Positions 51,225 through 60,354 of a DNA stretch of 64,000 bases are shown in pieces. The first letter of the stretch is position 1. Every line of letters starts with the position of its first letter. The stretch comes from Tetrapisispora phaffii CBS 4417 (taxonomy: Eukaryota > Ascomycota > Saccharomycetes > Saccharomycetales > Saccharomycetaceae). The notes under the pieces were generated by a model, which saw only the letters and a program-made list of their open reading frames with translations, was not told the origin of the DNA and did not search any database. The position numbers and the translations under genes are program-made. The DNA lies in NCBI RefSeq assembly GCF_000236905.1, contig NC_016520.1:744001-808000 (forward strand). The letters run 5' to 3'.

Positions 51225-51788
51225 CTATTCAGCCTTGACACCGCCCATACCAGCCTTTTCGGCTTCTTCAATGGATTTCTTATCAGTCTTAGCTTCACCA
51301 CCCATTGGCCCAAACATAGATGATTGTTTGAATGGTCTCTTCAAATCACCAGTAGCGGCTTTACCAAATAAATGAATTTGCACTTCATTGTTTTCTAGCG
51401 CAGCTTTAACTGGGGAGATCGATTGCATGAATAATGGGTTAGTGTAGTGTAAATAGAAATGCATGAAACCCATCATAGCCAAACCTGAGTAAATGGACTT
51501 GATGGATGAATCAATTTGCTTCAAATCATAGTCTTTAACGGTGGTGACTTCCAAAGTTTCGGATTGACCAGTCATTAAACCACCTGGAGCAACGTATTTC
51601 ATGGTGGTCATGTCATTCTTCTTGACGATCTTGCTTCTTGTGTATTGGTAGATCAAGAAGGTGGCGGCTTGGCAGGAACAGTATAGGATTCTGATGTAGT
51701 TAACGATGACAGGATCCTCCATGTCCAATTTCTTAGCCAATTGCATCATGACAAGCATGATGACAATATTAGTAACTTGAGGGTTCAT
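51225..51788 (-). CDS. PHO88: ER membrane protein Pho88 (Snd3)
   Basis: Small ER membrane protein first linked to phosphate transport and Pho84/Pho86 maturation. Later named Snd3, part of an SRP-independent ER-targeting route. The 187 residues match the S. cerevisiae length (188). The N terminus has hydrophobic segments (NIVIMLVMMQLAKKLDM and YIRILYCSCQAATFLIYQY, about residues 6-60). A further amphipathic stretch (SGLAMMGFMHFYLHY) follows near residue 100, and the tail is Gly/Lys-rich. SRP54 lies at the other end of the window. A cluster of three CACGTG sites lies upstream, which suits Pho4 or Cbf1 control, but see the separate feature. Confidence 0.95.
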   Translation of the reverse strand: MNPQVTNIVIMLVMMQLAKKLDMEDPVIVNYIRILYCSCQAATFLIYQYTRSKIVKKNDMTTMKYVAPGGLMTGQSETLEVTTVKDYDLKQIDSSIKSIYSGLAMMGFMHFYLHYTNPLFMQSISPVKAALENNEVQIHLFGKAATGDLKRPFKQSSMFGPMGGEAKTDKKSIEEAEKAGMGGVKAE

Positions 51789-52097
51789 CGTGAGGCGAGT
51801 GCGGGTGTGGATTGGTTTTTTTTGGTCTTCTAGAAGCCTGCAACAGTCGTAAGCTTATATGTGTTTGCGAAATGCCAGAGATACACACATATATATACAC
51901 ATCGGTGCATCCACGGCCATATATATATATCTACACCGTAACTCGATTTTGCATATGTTGAACAAGAGAGTTTCCAGAAGCATGCAGCTCATGTCCAGAA
52001 TGAAAGCGATGCTGGGACGATGACGGAAGAAGACAATTTGATGCGTGAACCAGTGGCAAAGATGCAGCGCCGGGTAACAACGTGAAAACGCACCAAG

Positions 52098-52146
52098 CAC
52101 GTGATTACAAATTACGAGCACGTGACCACGCCGTTGCAGTCACGTG
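52098..52146. promoter_or_regulatory. Cluster of three CACGTG E-boxes
   Basis: CACGTG occurs at 52098-52103, 52119-52124 and 52141-52146. The first is followed by ATTAC. The second reads GCACGTGACC and the third GTCACGTGCT, both of the GTCACGTG form preferred by Cbf1. Pho4 also reads CACGTG. They lie about 310-360 bp upstream of PHO88 and 640-690 bp upstream of VID24. Confidence 0.6.
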
Positions 52147-52270
52147 CTCGAGTGTATTTTCTTTTTCTCGTTTTTTCTCGTTTCTTCTTTCATTTTTCCC
52201 GCCTTCCTCTGTCAAGGCTGTGCGGGATTTGTTCTTGCCTTCCGTACGGGAGCATTTCTTTTTGCTGTCC

Positions 52271-52290
52271 ACAGCCGCTGCTGCGGCTGT
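52271..52290. repeat. Perfect inverted repeat ACAGCCGC-TGCT-GCGGCTGT
   Basis: Eight-base arms with a four-base loop sit inside a GC-rich patch in the PHO88/VID24 promoter region. It could form a hairpin in DNA or RNA, or be a paired binding site. A second smaller inverted pair, GCGGC..GCCGC, follows at about 52296-52308. Confidence 0.65.
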
Positions 52291-52784
52291 CCACTGCGGC
52301 GCAGCCGCTCTGCCCCCGGAAAAGAAACGACGGGCGCTGTGATTGCACTGCACCCCCCACATCGCCTACACACAATCCTGCGCACCCACCGCACCTCTCG
52401 TCGCCGTCCCTTGAGTGGATTAAGCGAAGCTGCAATTTTTCATCCCGGCGCCATGGTTGCTAATTACTTGTCCTCTTCTTGTCACTAGCAATGCTATTTC
52501 TTTGTATGAATCAGCGAAAATACAGGAATTTTGCGATGAGATGAGATGTATAATTCTTCGATGAGACATTAAACAGACCATTGTTCGGTCTCAGGTAAGC
52601 AAAGATTTTTAGTGATGTGCTATCTATCGTATATATTGTATCTTATGTGCACATATATAAAAGGAGCTGTTTGAGTGCCATCTGGTCATCTCGGTTTTTA
52701 TTGTTTTTATCACGTTATCAACTCAAAACTTGTATCACATCCTCCCACACACGCATACATACACTTCAGGACTGTTGCTTTACC

Positions 52785-53972
52785 ATGATTCACGACAGTT
52801 TTCATGCAAAGAGAAACATCCCAGTCAACGAGATCAAATCAAAGAATCGAAACGGTTCGAAGGAAATCGATGTCATTTCTCATAACCATAGTTACTTGAA
52901 ATTAAACCATCTGTCATCATCCCTATCGTTGGTTGTGGCTGCTGCCAATGATGTCGAACCAGCGAGTCTTTCCGATCAGAATGATAGCACTATATCAAAA
53001 ATAGATAGCTGTACAATGTTGCAGACTGCGTCCCCCCCACAGACTGCTACTTCCCAGCACAGAGTTTCGAACAGCGGCACTGCCAGGAAAAAATATATAC
53101 ACGGGGATACCTCAAATTACACGTGCTCAGTTCCTTCACCTACGTTATCAAAACATCTTCACACTGATTATCTGAGGCAAAACATGGTGTTTAAAGGCCA
53201 TCAGATATCAGGCTATAAAAGTTACGAAGTGGTCATAGAGCTAAGCAATGTCTTGCTCCCTACTCGCGACTCGCTGGGTGGTGCTACTGAGCCGCATATC
53301 ACCGGCTCTCTTACAATAAAAAATTTAACTGCTGTGAACCCAGAAATTACCACATACTTCGACTCATATGTAGTCACTTCGAATAGCGAGTGCGACGCGA
53401 GTTTCGGGTTCTTGTCTTCAGATTGGGTCAAGAATAGCAAGATAGATTTGCTATCGGATGAATCGTTGGCTAGTTTTCTATCAGATGATGCAAATGATTA
53501 TGAGCATTGGTCAAATTTTCACAATTACAGACATGTGATAAGAGCTTCTTACAACGAATACGAGAGTAATAGTAGATTTCATAAACATGATGGAGATTCA
53601 AGCACCGGCAAGAAAGGCATCTCCTCTTGTTCAGTTCGGGATTCTATGAACGTCGACGACTATCTAAACGGGAGGATACCCTTAAACATAGACAACTATA
53701 GAAACCAAAGGTTTATATTTATGAGATGGAAGGAAAGGTTCTTACTTCCATCCTCAGTTCAGCCAGATGACACGGAGGACTCTTTCAATTATGCATCTAA
53801 TATAAGAGGCGCAAATTTCGACGGCTACTATTATGTAGTGCACGACCAGTTGAACGGTAGTATCAAGGGTTTCTACTACCATCCAAAGGCAACAAAATTC
53901 CAGCAACTAGAGTTATATCCAGTTGATCAGAAAAACATTCATAAGTTGACGTCAAATTATTCCTTTAATTAA
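52785..53972 (+). CDS. VID24: GID E3 ligase substrate receptor Gid4/Vid24
   Basis: Substrate receptor of the GID/CTLH ubiquitin ligase. It recognises N-terminal proline of gluconeogenic enzymes such as Fbp1 and Mdh2 and directs their degradation when glucose returns. The 395 residues compare with 362 in S. cerevisiae. The first ~120 residues are variable, Ser-rich and probably disordered. The conserved part starts RQNMVFKGHQISGYKSYEVVIEL (about residue 127). It includes SPHITGSL-type strands, NPEITTYFDSYVV (about 186), FGFLSSDW, and the late motifs FIFMRWKERFLLP (about 307) and FDGYYYVVHDQLNGSIKGFYYH (about 345). I use the ATG at 52785. The upstream extension starts at GTG only. Confidence 0.92.
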   Translation: MIHDSFHAKRNIPVNEIKSKNRNGSKEIDVISHNHSYLKLNHLSSSLSLVVAAANDVEPASLSDQNDSTISKIDSCTMLQTASPPQTATSQHRVSNSGTARKKYIHGDTSNYTCSVPSPTLSKHLHTDYLRQNMVFKGHQISGYKSYEVVIELSNVLLPTRDSLGGATEPHITGSLTIKNLTAVNPEITTYFDSYVVTSNSECDASFGFLSSDWVKNSKIDLLSDESLASFLSDDANDYEHWSNFHNYRHVIRASYNEYESNSRFHKHDGDSSTGKKGISSCSVRDSMNVDDYLNGRIPLNIDNYRNQRFIFMRWKERFLLPSSVQPDDTEDSFNYASNIRGANFDGYYYVVHDQLNGSIKGFYYHPKATKFQQLELYPVDQKNIHKLTSNYSFN

Positions 53973-54369
53973 GCACATCACCTTCGTGCATCCGCATATA
54001 TACATATATAGAGAGTTTACTAATTCATAGACATTTCGCATCTGATTTCTGCAAACATGCAATTAATCTTGTAACATCTGGCATTACTAAGTACAGGTGT
54101 GTGAAATACTTCGACCATTCAACATTTATTTATAAGACATTTTTACTCTTCTCTTTCCATACTCTTTTGCAGTCTATGTGATATCCCGCAACGGCTCTGG
54201 GATCCATATTCAATTTTGAAATTTGAAGATATTATATAATTGAAAAGTTAATGATAAAATGAACAATAATAAAATATAGGTCCAATATTGTTATTTGTTA
54301 TTTAAAATTATATCATATATCATTTCTTGTGCTACTGCAAGTACTTAAATAGAACAACAATACACTAAC
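53973..54369. promoter_or_regulatory. VID24 to YPR063C-type gene intergenic region
   Basis: 397 bp holding VID24 3'-end signals and the promoter of the spliced gene. No gene seen. Confidence 0.35.
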
Positions 54370-54870
54370 ATGGCTTTAAATAACACAAAGAGAGCTGATT
54401 TAGCAGTGAAGTATGTGGAGTAACCTCAAATTATTTTTTCTAATGTTACAACATAATCAATTAACTTCGTTTACTAACTTTATTTATAATATTACTCTAT
54501 TGATTTATTTTATTGAAGATATAAACATGTCCCATTACCAAGTGATAGTGTGGCTTTATCCCAAGGTATGTCAGGTATGGTCAACCAGTCTATGCCAATG
54601 GTTGCAATGTTTTTAAGAAATAAATTCGTTGGTTGGTTTGCATTGATTCAATCCTTCCATTATTATTTAAACAGTGCTGAAGAAGATAACGAATTCACTA
54701 AATTAGAAAATAGACCAAAGCCAGAAACAAACCCTGCTGAACAAACCCCAGCTATTAGAATTGCTCTATCGTTATTATCGTTATTAGTATGTTACATGGA
54801 TATCATCTCTCCACAACCACTTCCACCAACACCAGTTGAAAATGATGTTGAAGCTGAAGTCAAGGCTTAA
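54370..54870 (+). CDS. ER membrane protein of the PAT/Asterix family, spliced (YPR063C orthologue)
   Basis: Two exons, 54370-54410 and 54519-54870, encode 130 residues in all. Exon 1 gives MALNNTKRADLAVK (the last codon is split), and exon 2 continues with YKHVPLPSDSVAL. Intron signals are GTATGT at 54411, TACTAAC at 54472-54478 and AG at 54517-54518. The mature reading frame continues cleanly across the junction. The protein is a small, two-span ER membrane protein (about residues 56-76 and 102-120, RNKFVGWFALIQSFHYYL and IALSLLSLLVCYMDI). S. cerevisiae YPR063C is ER-localised, has an intron and is related to human Asterix (WDR83OS) of the PAT complex that chaperones multi-span proteins. It is convergent with FCY1, as in yeast. 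An unspliced reading gives a shorter frame only. Confidence 0.88.
54411..54518 (+). other. Spliceosomal intron of the YPR063C-type gene
   Basis: A 108-nt intron with donor GTATGT at its first six bases, perfect branch site TACTAAC at 54472-54478 and AG acceptor at 54517-54518, 40 nt after the branch point. T-rich sequence separates branch and acceptor. The intron splits an AAA codon. Confidence 0.9.
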
Positions 54871-55140
54871 TCAAAGGAAACTTAACAAAATACTCCTCTT
54901 TTGCAATATTATTGTCTTCTTTAACTTAAAGGAATTATAATAGTTAATATAATCGATGTATTAATATAGAAATCCAAATTCAAAAACCATTTTATAAAAT
55001 CATGCAACATATAAAATAAACTCAATATAATAGACATAGTCCATTACTTTTCTATATTTACTTGCTGTGATCAAATGTATCTTAAATTATATATATTTCC
55101 TTTAAAATTAATGTACATAATTTATATGCGATCAAGATCT

Positions 55141-55608
55141 TTATTCACCAATATCTTCAAACCAATCTTGTGGTCTCTCATCGATGAACTTCTTCATAAC
55201 AGTTTTACATCTTTCATCATCAACGATGACTACTTCAGTATTTCTAGAGGCCAAATATTCTTCACCTGGACTCTTAAAATTAATATTTTCACCAATAACC
55301 ACACGAGGAACACCATACATCAAAATAGCACCAGTACACATGTCACATGGAGATAAAGTGGTGTATAGAGTAGTGTTTTTATAAACTTTACCTTCTAATC
55401 TACCACAATTCTCTAAAGTAGCAATTTCACCGTGTAAAGTGGCAGAATCTTTCTGGAATCTCATATTATGACCACGGCCCAAAACAGCACCATCAGCATT
55501 GTTAATCAAACAACCACCGATAGGTACACCACCTTCTTTATAGCCCAATTCTGCTTCTTCAAAAGCAATATCCATACCCTTTTTATCCCATTGACCTGTG
55601 GTTGACAT
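55141..55608 (-). CDS. FCY1: Cytosine deaminase
   Basis: Zinc-dependent cytosine deaminase of pyrimidine salvage. It converts cytosine to uracil, and 5-fluorocytosine to 5-fluorouracil. The 155 residues compare with 158 in S. cerevisiae. Zinc ligands and catalytic residues are visible: H59-x-E61 in ATLHGEIATL and C88/C91 in SPCDMC. The segment INNADGAVLGRGHN (about 36-48) is also conserved. It lies convergently with the YPR063C-type gene and divergently from JID1, as in the YPR061-063 block. Confidence 0.97.
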   Translation of the reverse strand: MSTTGQWDKKGMDIAFEEAELGYKEGGVPIGGCLINNADGAVLGRGHNMRFQKDSATLHGEIATLENCGRLEGKVYKNTTLYTTLSPCDMCTGAILMYGVPRVVIGENINFKSPGEEYLASRNTEVVIVDDERCKTVMKKFIDERPQDWFEDIGE

Positions 55609-56053
55609 TTTTCAATTATTATATCTCTAGATGACTACTCCACGATTCTTCCAAATATTGAATCAATTGAAAAGAACATACCTCAATAAGAAATAGAACA
55701 GTTCAAACAGACAACATCCAATATATAATGTATCCTACATATCATCACATCGCAGGAGCAATAGACTTTTAATAAAAATTTTGATGAATTCCAATTAATC
55801 AGTTATCTTTTGATATCTTTTCATTTTTCATTGAAATTTGTAGGCCTTTACCCTCAAGATATTAACAAACTCTAAGTTTTATAGAGCGATCTGTTAGTGA
55901 AACTATTTTGAAATATCGAAACAAGATAATAACTAAACTATCATATAACATAACCCTAATTATATTTCAAGGATAGTTCAATGCTTCTAGATTCTGTAAT
56001 TAATACCTTATAACTTGACTTTGTTCTAAAGAGTTATCAGCCACTGTTAGCAA
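55609..56053. promoter_or_regulatory. FCY1/JID1 divergent promoter region
   Basis: 445 bp of AT-rich sequence between the divergent starts. No gene seen. Confidence 0.35.
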
Positions 56054-56779
56054 ATGTCCCAGGTACTATTATGGAAACTTCCTTACTTCAATATTTGGAA
56101 GCCTGCATTATTTGCTAAATATACTTTTCGTTTGAATTCTAACTGTCCCCAAAACAGTACTGATGGTGCTTTAGGATCTTATCAACGGGTAGGGAAAGAT
56201 ATACATTATGTGTTCGATGCACAATGGCCATTAATGAATCATCCCTCCCCTGTTCAGATTTTTGGTATTGAGAATGTAAGTCGTCCATTTAATAAGCAAA
56301 CATTAGCTTCAATAAAGAAAAAATATTTGAATGCCGTAAAAATATATCATCCTGATGTTTCTAACAATATTAGGGTCTACAGAACCAAGGCAATGGATAA
56401 ATCAAACTTGTTAAGTGATGAAGAGAAATTGGAAAGATTTAACCTTATTTCTAGCTCAAAATCAATTCTGACAAATCCCAAAGCATCACTTTATGATAAC
56501 AATTGGCCTAACACGTTTAATGAAAATTTCGAGAAAGATTATAAGACTATGTATCAACAAGGCAGATGTAATAACCCACAATATTGGGAAGCAGGCACTT
56601 GGGAAGACAAAAAAGAGGCTGGTTCAAATACAGAAAATAATATGCAAAGAAGCAAAGATGGAAGGTTATTTTTTATTACAATAATTGGATTAATAATATG
56701 TTTCAAGGGTACTGATCTAATGACACAGGTACAAGATTCGATATTGAAAAATCCAGAAAAGATTTTAAAACGTAATTAA
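56054..56779 (+). CDS. JID1: Mitochondrial J-domain protein Jid1
   Basis: Probable Hsp40-type co-chaperone of mitochondria. The J-domain-like region (about residues 70-148) has the HPD tripeptide at residues 99-101 preceded by a helix with KKKYLNAVKIY, and DKSNLLSDEEKLERFNLISSSKSILTN forms the later helices. The N terminus is hydrophobic/basic and may be a mitochondrial presequence (VLLWKLPYFNIWKPALF). A hydrophobic segment near the C terminus (about 205-222, LFFITIIGLIICF) may anchor it. The 241 residues are fewer than the about 301 of S. cerevisiae. The frame is intact, so the shorter length is real or reflects divergent ends. It is in the YPR061C position. Confidence 0.82.
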   Translation: MSQVLLWKLPYFNIWKPALFAKYTFRLNSNCPQNSTDGALGSYQRVGKDIHYVFDAQWPLMNHPSPVQIFGIENVSRPFNKQTLASIKKKYLNAVKIYHPDVSNNIRVYRTKAMDKSNLLSDEEKLERFNLISSSKSILTNPKASLYDNNWPNTFNENFEKDYKTMYQQGRCNNPQYWEAGTWEDKKEAGSNTENNMQRSKDGRLFFITIIGLIICFKGTDLMTQVQDSILKNPEKILKRN

Positions 56780-57292
56780 AGTTCTATCGTAAACTAAATT
56801 TATTCTTAAAACAAAAAATGTAGAAAGCCCTTAAAATTTATAGAATTGGCAGATTGACCCATAAATAATAATATATTCTAATAACGAACAATAAATACAA
56901 ATCTACTGTAAGACAAAATAAATGTCTTGTAGTTATCTTAGTCGAATTGTTACTTTCTCTGTTATGATCGCTGAATATTTAAAATTGAGTTTATACACAA
57001 TTTCGATTTTATTCATAGCTTCTAAGAAAAGTTCTTTTAGAAATATGGTCTAAACCTCATAGGAAAGAACTTCAGTATGCTACTTTTGTAGAGTAAGGAT
57101 GTCATTTCTTTTTTATTCTTTATAATATTCATTATTTAATACCAAGCACCGTAATGTATTGATATAAACTAAGTTCGATAAGCCAAGCTTACGATAGCGT
57201 AACTATCAAGTTCTTTTATTTTGTCTATAATCATATGTAAGTCTTGAATTTAAATACATATTATTTCTCAAATCATTAATTTATATTCATTT
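56780..57292. other. JID1/YMC convergent 3' region
   Basis: 513 bp without a gene. ARO7 (YPR060C) lies in this interval in the ancestral order and is not present here. Confidence 0.35.
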
Positions 57293-58228
57293 CTAACCCA
57301 TCAATCTCATGGAAGTTTCAAAAACAGTGAATGTAACTGCATTAGCTGGAGTGGCTCTAAGCATTGTTGGCAGGAGACCTTTAAAGAATACAGGCAAACC
57401 TTCCTTTAGATACAGCTGCCTTCCTACTTTAAATAAAGAAGTGCCGTATTTTGGACTCTTTAAATTGTCCGATTGTATAATCGATTTAATAACATCAATT
57501 GGATAAACTGCAATCCATAGTAACGTACCTGCAGTGGCACCGTATAAACACAATCTCCAAGATTTAATATCTTCTCTGTTGATAGATTTCTTTTTGATTT
57601 GATTTGCAATCAAAGCTTCATATACAAGAAAATATACACCTAAACCATGACCTGCTCTAACCATCATGACCGGTAAACCTCTCATCAACTGCTTTTGTTT
57701 CAACAATTTCTTGATACAATCTAATGGTCCACTGAACTCTGCATTCTTACCTGAATTCTTTTGTATTTGTAATCTGATTCTTATATGTTCTATTGGAGAT
57801 GATAAAAATGAGTTAACTAAACCACCAGTCAACCCACATGCATAGTATTGCGGTAATGATAAAATTTTTGAATCAATGCCTTTATAAGTTTTGTTATACG
57901 TTTTCAAAAGCCTTTTCATATATTCATTGACACCAAATTGCACTGATACACAAGCACCAACACCAATTAATGGTGTCAAGGTACCTTTATAAAAACCTTT
58001 TAATCCTTCATGTTTCACTAAATCTTTGATAACTTTCATTGTGGTAATATCTTCTGCTGTGGAAGTTTGAAGTCTAACTTTCGTAGTATCGAAAGGTTGA
58101 CCTACCAGAACTTGGGCAATACCACCAGTTGTACCGGCAAATAAATCTTTCACAATCCTTAGGCTATCATGATTATATTGATGTGTTTCATCTTCAAGGA
58201 AAACTGAAGATCCTGCTTCGTCTGACAT
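57293..58228 (-). CDS. YMC1: Mitochondrial carrier Ymc1/Ymc2-type
   Basis: Inner-membrane carrier of the SLC25 family. Ymc1 and Ymc2 of S. cerevisiae (YPR058W, YBR104W) transport amino-acid-like substrates and link to glycine and glutamate supply. The 311 residues contain three ~100-residue repeats, each with the PX(D/E)XX(K/R) signature: GQPFDTTKVRLQ (about residue 42), SPIEHIRIRLQ (about 143) and YPIDVIKSIIQ (about 240). The gene is in the right position for either ohnologue, between JID1 and TFB4/SIF2. Which one it corresponds to cannot be decided here. The exact substrate is not fixed by the sequence. Confidence 0.88.
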   Translation of the reverse strand: MSDEAGSSVFLEDETHQYNHDSLRIVKDLFAGTTGGIAQVLVGQPFDTTKVRLQTSTAEDITTMKVIKDLVKHEGLKGFYKGTLTPLIGVGACVSVQFGVNEYMKRLLKTYNKTYKGIDSKILSLPQYYACGLTGGLVNSFLSSPIEHIRIRLQIQKNSGKNAEFSGPLDCIKKLLKQKQLMRGLPVMMVRAGHGLGVYFLVYEALIANQIKKKSINREDIKSWRLCLYGATAGTLLWIAVYPIDVIKSIIQSDNLKSPKYGTSLFKVGRQLYLKEGLPVFFKGLLPTMLRATPANAVTFTVFETSMRLMG

Positions 58229-58878
58229 AGTTTAGATCAACGCTAATAAATATTAAACAATTAAGCCACTCTATATATGTAATATCCAAACTCAAAATGT
58301 CACTTGAAATAGCATCTACCAAAATTATAAGTCTAATATTTTTATCGTGTTTATAAAGCAGACAGTTTTTATATAGATCAGTTAAATTATGTTGTCAAAA
58401 ATGATTGTTTCAATAATACTTAATAAATTGAATGGCTTAAATCAACTCGATCAAGTTATAATAACTAGATAACTACAGTAACTAACTTTCTAATTATTCA
58501 ATGTTATCCAAAATTCTTTTTAAGATCTTAGAATGTTTTTCATTTTCAGTAGTCATTCAATTTTTCACTTCAAACAATTTTACTCTTGCTCCTTAAAGTG
58601 ACTCTTATGGAAAGATATCAATTGATATCAGTCAGAGATGTTATGACCCATTGAATGGATGTGATGGTATATTAATAAATGTTGTGCAAGGTATAGTATT
58701 TATCGATAGGCGTTTATTTTGTTATTAGTCTAATTTGATAATGCATTAGAGAGTACTGATAAATACATAACCGTCTAATTTGTTAAGATATATATGTATT
58801 TGCCTAGTTATATATGCAGCATGACATGTGCTTGTAGATAGTGTTTTGCCTGAAGTTCTCTAAATTGTTTTTTTTTGT
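58229..58878. promoter_or_regulatory. TFB4-YMC intergenic region
   Basis: 650 bp with no gene seen. BRR1 (YPR057W) would lie in this interval in the ancestral order and is absent. Confidence 0.35.
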
Positions 58879-59913
58879 TTATTTATTCTTGGTAACTTTC
58901 TTAACCATACCAGGTATTATTGGTTTTCTTTTTAGTTTGACTATGACCTTCTCATCGAATACTGAATCGCATGCTGGGCATTTGTTGTTTGGTGGTAAGA
59001 TTGACATTACACATAAACAAATAGAACAAATAAACCCAACTGCCACAACTTTACCAGTAATATAACATGAAGTTCTAAAGTCAATACTTTTGCTATTTGG
59101 CTTCACGATGGTTGATCTCAAAGATGGCTCAATGAACATGGCAGTTAAAAGATACTGGATTAGTCCATGATAATCTTTAACATATAAGTATATACCGCTT
59201 GTTGCGTCAGTTGCCTGTTGTAAGAAAGTAGATTCTGAACTGCCACCTATCTTTACCACATCAATAGGACATTTCATTTTTGTAGCAGAGAAAATACAAT
59301 TCATAATTGGAATGTATTGTATTACTTCTTCAACTTTATTATCAGTATATGCATTTCCTCCACATGTTATAACCACAAGCCTAGATTTCAAAGTATAATT
59401 CTCTTCGTTTTTAACTATTCTATTTATATATGTCAACCCAGCAGACATTGCCCCAGCTAGTGTACTTTTTTGCTTTGGTTTCTCCAAATATTCAGCTTTT
59501 TCTTTTTGAAAAATCTTGTATATCTCTTCCACCAAAGATTCATCAACATTTCTAAATTGTCTATACATATTTGGGTTAATAATTGCCAAATCTTTCTTAC
59601 TTGTACTTATTTCATTAGTCTTGTTTTTATTAGCATGACTAGTATTAATAGGATATAAATATTTAATACCTTGTGAATGAGCAGCAATAACTGCAACTTT
59701 GTTAGCATTATTTGTTGCTAAATGAGCATTCAAAAATACAAGCATGGATCTTAAAACCTTGATAATAGATCCATCTTCCTTCATATCTCCATCTAACTCT
59801 GCCCATAATCTGGGAGAAGTATCAATAATCACAGTCAATAAGGAAGGTGTTTCATCACTATTCAAAGAATGAATCTGTGTGTTTTGAAAAGCTGGATCAC
59901 TAATAGCATCCAT
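58879..59913 (-). CDS. TFB4: TFIIH core subunit Tfb4
   Basis: Subunit of core TFIIH, the equivalent of human p34, acting in transcription initiation and nucleotide-excision repair. The 344-residue protein is close to the 338 of S. cerevisiae. The N-terminal von Willebrand A-like domain starts LLTVIIDTSPRLWAEL (about 20-36). The conserved MSAGLTYINRIV (about 159) and FIEPSLRSTIVKP (about 257) follow. The C-terminal zinc finger has CSICLC..NNKCPACDSVF (about 296-320). The tail is basic. Confidence 0.94.
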   Translation of the reverse strand: MDAISDPAFQNTQIHSLNSDETPSLLTVIIDTSPRLWAELDGDMKEDGSIIKVLRSMLVFLNAHLATNNANKVAVIAAHSQGIKYLYPINTSHANKNKTNEISTSKKDLAIINPNMYRQFRNVDESLVEEIYKIFQKEKAEYLEKPKQKSTLAGAMSAGLTYINRIVKNEENYTLKSRLVVITCGGNAYTDNKVEEVIQYIPIMNCIFSATKMKCPIDVVKIGGSSESTFLQQATDATSGIYLYVKDYHGLIQYLLTAMFIEPSLRSTIVKPNSKSIDFRTSCYITGKVVAVGFICSICLCVMSILPPNNKCPACDSVFDEKVIVKLKRKPIIPGMVKKVTKNK

Positions 59914-60354
59914 TATGTCTCTTTAATCTAGTTATACCTCTCTGTTTATTAATGTACAAAATGTGACAGTATCATTGATAAATTCACTTTATAATAATCG
60001 CTATTCTACAAGAATGTTGGTTTCTTAAATAGAAAGATTATACGGTTTTTACCATTCGGAATAATAATCGCATCGTGTAGAAATTGTTTCTTGGTCGCCA
60101 TTATAAAGTCAACATAATGAAATGAGTTCGATAATTTTAAACCATTAAGGAGAGCAATATACTTCTTATAAACAAGGGATATTGATGATTCAGCACTTGA
60201 TAAATTTGCTAACGTTATTTTCTAAAATTATATAATAATACAATCACAGATATGGAGCTATATAAATATGAAGTGAACTTCAGTTTATCGAAAAAAAAAT
60301 TTATAATCTATAGTTTAATTACAGGACACTGTTATATGCTAGGAAATCTTTAAT
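59914..60354. promoter_or_regulatory. SIF2-TFB4 intergenic region
   Basis: 441 bp of AT-rich sequence. No gene seen. Confidence 0.35.

Larger units (their letters stand above)
51789..52784. promoter_or_regulatory. PHO88/VID24 divergent promoter region
   Basis: About 1 kb between the divergent starts. It contains three CACGTG E-boxes (52098-52146), then a GC-rich patch at about 52195-52450, unlike the AT-rich rest of the window, with a hairpin-forming palindrome. Several short frames in the GC-rich patch are composition artefacts. Confidence 0.5.

Noticed and set aside
52082..52488. Several overlapping frames in the GC-rich patch before VID24
   Set aside because: Frames on both strands lack stops because of GC richness. 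None has a recognisable domain and they overlap one another.
55184..55384. Plus-strand frame inside FCY1
   Set aside because: It is the antisense shadow of the FCY1 gene, which has intact zinc ligands on the other strand.
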